Source: Lunularia cruciata
Lineage: Eukaryota > Streptophyta > Marchantiopsida > Lunulariales > Lunulariaceae
DNA: 64,000 nt
NCBI GenBank assembly: GCA_948567375.1
Contig: OX419755.1
Span: 57,299,945 to 57,363,944, forward strand
Reading direction: 5' to 3'
Numbering within the stretch: the stretch's first letter is position 1; each line of letters opens with the position of its first letter. The translations under genes and the position numbers were made by a program. Positions 53,521 through 64,000 of this stretch are shown here, in pieces. The notes under the pieces are model-generated. The model was given only the letters and a program-made list of their open reading frames with translations, was not told the DNA's origin and searched no databases.

Positions 53521-55400
53521 CTTAAAATAAATGTAATGTACCCATAAATAGTTTATAAGAATCCTTATGGGATAATATATATATCCTAAAAATAATATAT
53601 AATACCCATAAATAATTTACAAAAAAATTTGTGGGATATTTATTATGGAGCTTTTGGAGTGGCAACTTTGAAGCTGCCCCGAAGAAAAAAGAATTGAACT
53701 GAGTACGTTTAAACTTCATTATATTTTTGTGATATTTCCAGGAGCTACGGTATGTCACCTAATCCATGAGGGTCCTGCCAAAAAAACCCTGTATCTATCC
53801 ACGAAGATTTAAGCCCGCTTTCCAAGTGTTCTGTATTGTAACTTACAAGACGGGCAGCCGAAATATCGCCAATTTCTTTGTCCTTACGAACATGTCCGAG
53901 TGGAGTTATTGGATGTCCAGAAGTTACCTGTTGAGGAAATTCCAGCAAAATACCAATGCTCACCCCATCCAAGGACTTCATCACACAAGAAATAAAATGC
54001 ATGGTCGATACCGAAACGCGCCACCAGAGGTCCTACCTTTTATTCGCTTCCGCAAGCTGTAATAAGTGCCAAATTATTGAAGATCACCGACGCTGCATTG
54101 CATGTACATTCATGGGTCTTGTGAATATCACGACCTTCAAAATGATTTAAATCTGCGGCAGCTATGGACCCCTTGCAAGATAGATGGGGAGTCATGGACA
54201 TCTCGTTCAACAAAAAACTTTCTAGAGATCAAAGTTTCATCGTTGCAGGATTTATGATGGCGGACTCCGAGACAATCACGAACTTTGAATTCCGATATTT
54301 CGGTGGTCATATGTTATAAAGCTGTTATAGACATCCAGTACAGTTCGTGGCAGCATGATGTTAACACGATTTCTATTCCATTCCGTAGCAACTGGAGAGA
54401 ACAGTCATGATTAAAGTCCAATATATGCCATTCAGTTTTTTAATTGGGGGTTTTACCAACCATGTCCTGGCTTTTATTTGTTCGGTATGTTTATTGAACG
54501 TGAACTCTTCTTATCAATGTAGTTAAGCCCGTAACCAATACCGTAGCATAAATAGAAGAAGTCTAACTACTTGGACGAAGTACGAAAAAGTGATCACTCT
54601 ATTGATCAGAAATAAACCTAACATTTTGTTCTTATGTGCATTTTCTTCGATCGAACAAGTTGACGGGAGGGAGCACAAGAAAGCTGTAGTAATAATATGA
54701 ATGAGATTGATCAAGGTCAAAACAGGGTATGGAGTCCTGTTTAAAAGACTACCTTCAGGTTCTGTCGAAGACATAGTCAGAGTGAAAAGTATCTCGAGAT
54801 AAACATGGTGCCAGTTGAAAGATTATCATGTTGGAATGAAGAAGAATGTCTAAGAAGTTTGACTTTTTGCACATGCCTGAATGATATACGCTTCTGAGTC
54901 ATAGGAGTGTGAGAGAGAGAAGCAAGAAGGCCGATGTAAACGACAGTACTAGTTTTTAAGGAAGAGTCTGATGTATTGGTAAAAGCGTGTCTGATAACTC
55001 TGGAGTACATCCTTACACCAGTTTTTCGAGATTCATGGGCTTGTGATAAATGAAGAAATTTTTGTTATACAACTTTCTACAAGACGATGAATGACACTTT
55101 CTTGTGAACACTTTTGGAGCAGAGGGAGAAACCACTTTGCAATGATTGGCAGGACACACTCAAGTCGCCGCCGACGACGAAGAAGGAATAGAAGAAGTTG
55201 TTGCATGAAGCCTCCTCGTTCTGTAGACTTTTGAACCGGTAGGTCGAGTGTAAGATTGAAAATTTCAAGAGGAGAATATACAGTGATTGCTTGCTACCGA
55301 CCCACGGGTCATGCACCCCCTTTCTACCCTGAGTGAAGGAATAACACTAATGCCTCTGTGCATCTTGGAGTAACCAAACACCCGTCCACGAAACACTCTC
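53521..55400. other. Intergenic, no recognised gene
   Basis: Texture changes here from repeat-derived to host-like. Small open frames exist (53766-54062 plus; 53745-54002 minus), but I recognise no family, splice pattern or repeat match for them. Confidence 0.5.
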
Positions 55401-55523
55401 GCTCACTCATCGGGAAGAAAGAAAGAGAAAGGGAGAACTGCAGACGACGCAGAACTACTGGCTCTGGCTTCAATTACGTTCGAGATCCCGGAGGATCGCC
55501 AGATACCCCCAAGGAGGTAGCGC

Positions 55524-55529
55524 CACGTG
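55524..55529. promoter_or_regulatory. G-box/ABRE-like motif
   Basis: CACGTG followed by TC, the core bound by plant bZIP/bHLH factors, ~1.17 kb upstream of the UGE ATG. Single occurrence, so weak evidence. Confidence 0.3.
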
Positions 55530-56228
55530 TCGAGGGGGATGCATGGAGTGCACAAATTCCCCGTCCCGTCAAAGAGGTTGGCAGGAAAGTGAAGGGCGAC
55601 TAGACGCGTGGTTAGCCGGAACGGAACCGGAACAGAACGGAAGTTGACGTAGGGCCCGTGTTGTGGGGATGGTGCGGGGGCCATTCGTTTAGTGTTCGGG
55701 CAGCCAGCCAGTCATATGTGAGGAAGGAAGCGGGCAAGTGGGGCAGCCGGGAAGAAGAAGAAGAAAAGTCCAGGTAGCTGCGATTGTGGAAGAGGCGGAA
55801 TCGGGAAAGAGAAACAAAATACATGAAGAAGGAATTTACAAATTGGAGGTGACAGAGGGGATTGAGAGGGATGAGCGCACAGTGATTGTCCTGTTGTTGT
55901 TGGGGAATTGACGGACGGGACAGCAAATATGCAGGAGTAGGAGCGATGATTGTTGTTGTTGCGTGAGGAGGAGCAACTTTTCACGGAGCATAGACCGCAA
56001 GAGGAGAGGAAAGACGCCTTTATGCGGATTTGATGCAGTCTTGTTGTTGTAGGGAAGCTGTTCGTTCGTTCGTTGATGTGTAGCTTCTCCTCGCCCTCGC
56101 AGAAAGCAAGCAGCGACAACCAGCCTGCTGCATGCTGTGCTTGTGAGGTGCGAGGAGGGGTGGGGGGAGGGGGAGAAGAGAGATTGCTGCTTGATTGACT
56201 ACAGTACTACGTCCTCTGTCGCTGCTTT

Positions 56229-56230
<2 letters not shown>

Positions 56231-56306
<76 letters not shown>
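56231..56306. repeat. (GA)38 microsatellite
   Basis: Uninterrupted GA dinucleotides over 76 bases, ~385 bp before the UGE start codon. GA tracts in plant leaders and promoters can bind BPC-type GAGA factors; this is inference only. Confidence 0.97.
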
Positions 56307-56308
<2 letters not shown>

Positions 56309-56690
56309 TGGAAATCAAACATAGTTGTAGAGGTCGAGATCTGAGACAGCGGAAGGTGTAGTATTAGAAGAAGAAGAAGACGGGAGTAAGAAATTTGATC
56401 TCTCTCTATCTCCCTGCGTGGAAAATCTGTCTCCCTGCGTGGAAAAAAGACACTACCACGTCGTCAGGCTCTGGTCTTCGGTTCGCTTGGGATTACTATT
56501 TCGTCGTCGTTCGCGAGAGTCCCGAGGCGATGCGCGGAAGGAGAACTAGTGCTGTTGCAGCAGTCAGAGGTTGGTAGGCCAGATTAGTGTGGCGTTTGGT
56601 TGGCTGTTGTCGTCAGTGCAGAGAGGGAAGAAAGGAAGAGCGAAGGGAGGCAGGGGAAGGAAGGAAGGATAGGACGACATTGTGTGAACC

Positions 56691-60032
<3,342 letters not shown>

Positions 60033-63000
60033 TTTTGACTTGCCGGTTCAGTTTTCTTAGTGTACTCTAATTTCTCTTTTCATGGTTCTTGCTTGGCCAC
60101 ATTGGGTCAAGTGAGGGAGGTAGTCATCATTTGGTTCCTTCTGCCTAGCAGTGAGACAGGTCGCAGAAGAACCCCGTATAGCAAAGCTTATGGCGCAATT
60201 GCCCATTTAGATGTGGTGCTAATAATCACGACACCCATTCTCGTCTGATGTGCATCACCAGTGATCACAACCTTAGAGAAATATTATGCCTATGCCCATT
60301 TGTAGATGGTACGAGAACTTTGACACTCAATTGTGTTTTCGAGCAGCTCATTTAGTCCACCATCGAGCGTTATTTGCCCGGGAGAACGTGGTAGATAGAA
60401 AGAGAGGTAGGTAAGGAGGTAAGGTAGAGCAAACAGAACTGCTGCACACGTGTTCTCTGTCACAAGGTGCACTGTGATCCATTCACTGTACAGCATAAGA
60501 CCCTCTTTTTCCTCGCGGGGCGTAGAGGGAAATGCATAGAGCTTCACACGGCAGAGTCTGGAAATGGAAACTTGCTTGGATTGGAGCGGAAATTAAATAA
60601 GTTAAATCATCCCATGAACCACTGCTTCCTATTCCCGGGACTGATGAGTTCTTTAGGGAGTTTAGATATGTTAGATCTGACCATCTGTTGAAAGCAGTTA
60701 CTGATGGTCAATGCTTGCACAGTCTTGCGTAGTTGTCATAGGTTCTCTTCTGTCGAGAGTTTATTTCATATCTTGCCCATGGGCGCTGGCGCTGGCCTTA
60801 GCATGGGCAAAGGTAATCTGGGGTGGTCAACCAGCTATAGGATCTACTACTCACGCAGACTCAATGTGTAAGCAATATTTTGGGACCTTCAATGTTCTTG
60901 CAAGGACCAGAGGCTGATAACCTTGGAGATGTCCATTCGATGGAGTGTACATTTCTCAATGCGGCCAGTATGCACTATCCTCTGTAGAGTTCTTCGAACG
61001 GCTTCTGCTCTCATGTCCTCATATCCTCTGTAGAGTAGGATAATTAGCGAGGTCAAGTGCCGTTTGCTACCTTTAAATTATTTTTGTTGGTCAATCTTGT
61101 TTCTCGTCTAATTCTTGGTGGGAAATATCAAAGGTTCCATCGTTTGTTGAAGGTCGCTTGGCTTTTGACGAGTATTGAACCTGTCCCGTGTACAGCATTC
61201 GATCTATGAATGGAATTATTGATGCAATGTTCTCTTTGTTGCGGAAGCCAGTGCACATTTTCATCTCGTCTGGTGTTTAAAGAATAGCTTTGAGATTACG
61301 CGTGGAATAGAGTAAATTGACGGAGCTTGTGTAGATTAATTGGAGATCTTTCGACGTAGTTTCTGCAAGTACGTGCGAGCTGTGCCGTGAACTGTTCTGT
61401 TCTGTGTACCAAACTTTTTCGCACAACTTCTAGAAGCACAGTAGTTCGATTTGCATTTACTTCTTGAATGCAGGACAGTTTCACCAAAAAGAATAACAGT
61501 TCAGTAGTTTTTTATACTAAAGACGGTTGTAGGCTCTGAAGATAAGTTTCACACCGTTCTGCATTCCATCATCTACCGCGAGTCACTTTCCATTTTAGCC
61601 CTGGCACGGGAAGACGTTGGATTCGCGAACTTGTGAATACGGCACCGGGGCCTCTTTCCAAGTTACGGGAGTAGAGACAGCAATTGTGTGCTATGCTTTA
61701 CGGCAGACTCACTGAGTCAGTGAACTGTAGCTGTCCGAGCGTGGTCCCTTGATGTAAAGTAGGTTCATTCCCGTCTCGATTTTCCATGATTGATTTGTCT
61801 TGCACAGTTGACCTGTTTCCGGTATTGCTTTGCGGCCACCCTTTGTAGCTGGAGCTGGCATTCTTCGTCTAAAGATCAGAGACAGACTTGTGGTGAAGGA
61901 TGGTTGGTACCGTCACATGGGCCTGGTGAAGGAATAGTGCAGCCTTTGGCACTCTGCATCGTAGCTCCAATTGTACGAACACCGCGCACTTAGACGGCTG
62001 CAAAAGGAAGAGTAAAACAAAGTTTGACTTAATTAACACCAACACCGTTCTGTGAGCGGTTGACGAGCAGTTCTCAAGCTGGAGCAGTTCTCATGCTTGG
62101 ATTCTCAGTGATGTAACCTCTCCTTGATAAGTTGAGAGAGGATCCCATTTGCAGAGGCTAAGTCCGTTTCACCGCTGCATATGACCTGAATCCTGCAGTT
62201 CTGCCAACTTAACAAGCGTAAGATATTACCAGAACGGTGTTCGCAGTTCTTTCCGCTCTGGTCACCATGTTTCGTACTATCAATCGTTCTTCAAGGTTAA
62301 AATCCCACGCCTGAAGCAAATGGGGATCCGGGAAGCGACCTCTGAGACTTTACGGTATAATAAACTGGTTGATAAAGGAGTCAGGTTGGCGACCGGAGTT
62401 TTACGACAAAGGATGTTCATGGTTCGCTAGATTGGTAGCCTCGTGTTCTAAAGAATGGATATGGGCGGAGGCCGCTCAGTGAGAATCCACTTGTGTTTTA
62501 CGTCGAGAACACTATTGCTGACTACGTAGTAGCAAGTGCAATCAGGAAAATGAACTGGATCATCGCTCTGCAGAACATCTTCTGTAAGCCGTTCCACTCA
62601 CGATATTCCTCCAACGCATCTGATCTCGTAGCAGAAGGTTGCATCACTGCCAACGGTGCAATGAAACTGTCGACAACGTGACACGATGCGGACGGATGCA
62701 GAAACGTGGTAAGACTGATATACTGTGATATACAGTAATCCTGAATTTCTTATCGTGTCAGATGAATGATTGAAGCAGCCGTTCGTGCCGAGCTACCGCT
62801 GAATTCACATGCATCTATCTGAGAAACTTTGATGAGGAATGAAACCCCAGCTCACATCCAAGGCCATAGCATTCTACCAGTACAATGTTTAATTTACGTA
62901 GATCTCAGCAGCGCCTCGAGGGACAGTAGAGTAGTGAATTGACCGTCGGTGAAAATAAACAAATCCTAGAAAATGTCATGCGGGTTTCAAATGAATAGAT

Positions 63001-64000
63001 TGAGTTCATAGATAAAGTTGCGAAAGAAACTATTGAGGATGGGGTCTTCCCATCCTTCTTGTTATCCTACGCGATCGCCTTTTCTCTAGAGGAACTATCG
63101 AGGATGCAAAGTAGCAACTAATTTCAGTGCATCTTTTCGTGCCTGCGGTACAGATTCCGGGATCCCTGAGGAAAGCAAAACACCTGTATAGTAGGAGTCA
63201 CATGTAGGGTTCAATGGTAACGCATACTGACATCCGTTGGAAGTTGAACGAAATGTTCTGTTTCCAAGCCCATAGGCCCGCTCCTATAAGCCTTCTCTTT
63301 CTGCACTGTAGCGCTAAGCGAAAGACAACGGTTTTGACAATATGTCATTTTCCGCCATCTTTTATTTGGTCAACTGGGTCAACCGATGTTGCTCTTGACA
63401 AACAAATCCGAGAATTCTTGTGCTCCCCAAGTCTGACTGATCTTTTAATATGCTGAATGAGAATCATGTGACTACTCTAAAGAACATGGAGAACATGAGA
63501 AGAAGGACGCTGTCCACTATTAGCTTATTTTTCTTATTATGTAATGTTAAGTAGAATCTGTAATGAAAAAACTCCTCCCACTTGTTTGTTTTAAGAGAAT
63601 ACATACCAAAGAGTCAAAAAGTATACTCTAGAGTAGGGTACATTGATTTTCGATTGGAAACATATTAATACAACAAGCCAATACTTTATTCTATACATGA
63701 AAGTGATAAATAAAATATGATAATTTTTTAATGTCATGTAGAGAACTTGAATGAGAGGGACTCAATTCTACAATATTTCAGAGAAAAATAGGTCGACAAT
63801 CCTTTAAGATGTATACTTGATGTTTATAGAAATGTAAGAATTTTTAATGTTACCTAAAAAGTACAATCCAAAAACATGTCAGAGAAAAATAAATTGAATA
63901 TTAAAATATGTTCTTTACTTTGCTAAAGTCAAAAGAAACACACAGTTAAAATCTTCTAAAGTAGATTCATCTATGTGTGGATTATATAAAGCTTTACTGA
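60033..64000. other. 3' region of UGE and intergenic sequence, no recognised gene
   Basis: No coding family, tRNA or repeat recognised in about 4 kb. Only short frames under 85 codons occur. From about 63500 the sequence becomes markedly AT-rich, a possible sign of another repeat or scaffold-type region beyond the window. Confidence 0.5.

Larger units (their letters stand above)
55401..56690 (+). promoter_or_regulatory. Presumed promoter and 5' leader of the UDP-glucose 4-epimerase gene
   Basis: GC- and purine-rich region upstream of the UGE start. It holds a G-box/ABRE-type CACGTGTC (CACGTG at 55524-55529), GTTCGTTCGTTCGTTG near 56060, the (GA)n tract and a duplicated CTCCCTGCGTGGAAA at about 56411-56446. 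The transcription start cannot be fixed from sequence alone. Confidence 0.45.

Noticed and set aside
53745..54002. 85-codon minus-strand ORF with protein-like composition
   Set aside because: No family recognised, no convincing splice extension; kept only as a note in the intergenic entry.
56020..56322. Ser-Leu repeat ORF on the minus strand
   Set aside because: It is only the translation of the (GA)n microsatellite.
60033..64000. Small ORFs and possible exons downstream of UGE
   Set aside because: All are short, with no recognisable motif or consistent splice phase.

Overview
The window is nuclear DNA from a land plant. About 53 kb is a dense nest of Ty3/gypsy-type retroelements plus an unclassified mobile element. 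The last ~8 kb carries one intact-looking host gene, a nine-exon plant-type UDP-glucose 4-epimerase (UGE/GALE). A seed-free plant such as a moss is my guess from the general character of the elements and gene; nothing decisive identifies the species. All homology calls are from reading the sequence by eye. No identity values were computed.

Four repeat families can be separated. (1) An Athila/Tat-like (OTA) Ty3 family: ~0.68 kb LTRs starting TGTAACACCC, a tRNA-Asp-type primer site, an extra zinc-knuckle ORF before gag, 4-bp target duplications and no chromodomain. It is present as a partial LTR (1-513, minus), two young copies (2385-10195 and 27875-35675, the second with an uninterrupted 1608-codon gag-pol), one old split copy (20644-44616) and one old truncated copy (47191-52449). 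(2) A chromodomain Ty3 element on the minus strand (24840-41989) with an initiator-Met primer site and LTRs packed with heat-shock-element motifs. (3) A ~3.8 kb element encoding a long coiled-coil protein, with TGTG...CACA ends and a 5-bp target duplication but no LTR pair (514-11632 plus; 26030-37614 minus; fragment 46601-47190 minus). (4) A decayed Ty3 family whose polyprotein contains a cytosine-5 DNA methyltransferase between protease and reverse transcriptase and a PHD finger after integrase (about 11633-19730, and a second, more degraded copy in pieces around 44617-46600 and 52450-53520).

The layers can be peeled by their target duplications. Young OTA element 2 (GGAC) sits in coiled-coil copy 2 (ATATC), which sits in the integrase of the chromovirus (GATAT), which sits in the reverse transcriptase of OTA element 3 (GGCA/GGCC), which splits a gag zinc knuckle of an older element. 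That is five levels of nesting. Separately, young OTA element 1 (GTAC) sits in coiled-coil copy 1.

The most interesting content is the methyltransferase/PHD retroelement, followed by the coiled-coil element, the concentration of OTA insertions inside it, and the heat-shock-like LTR. From ~53.5 kb on, base composition and texture change to host-like sequence. UGE exons run 56691-60032, with a long (GA)n tract in the leader. 60-64 kb has no recognisable gene.
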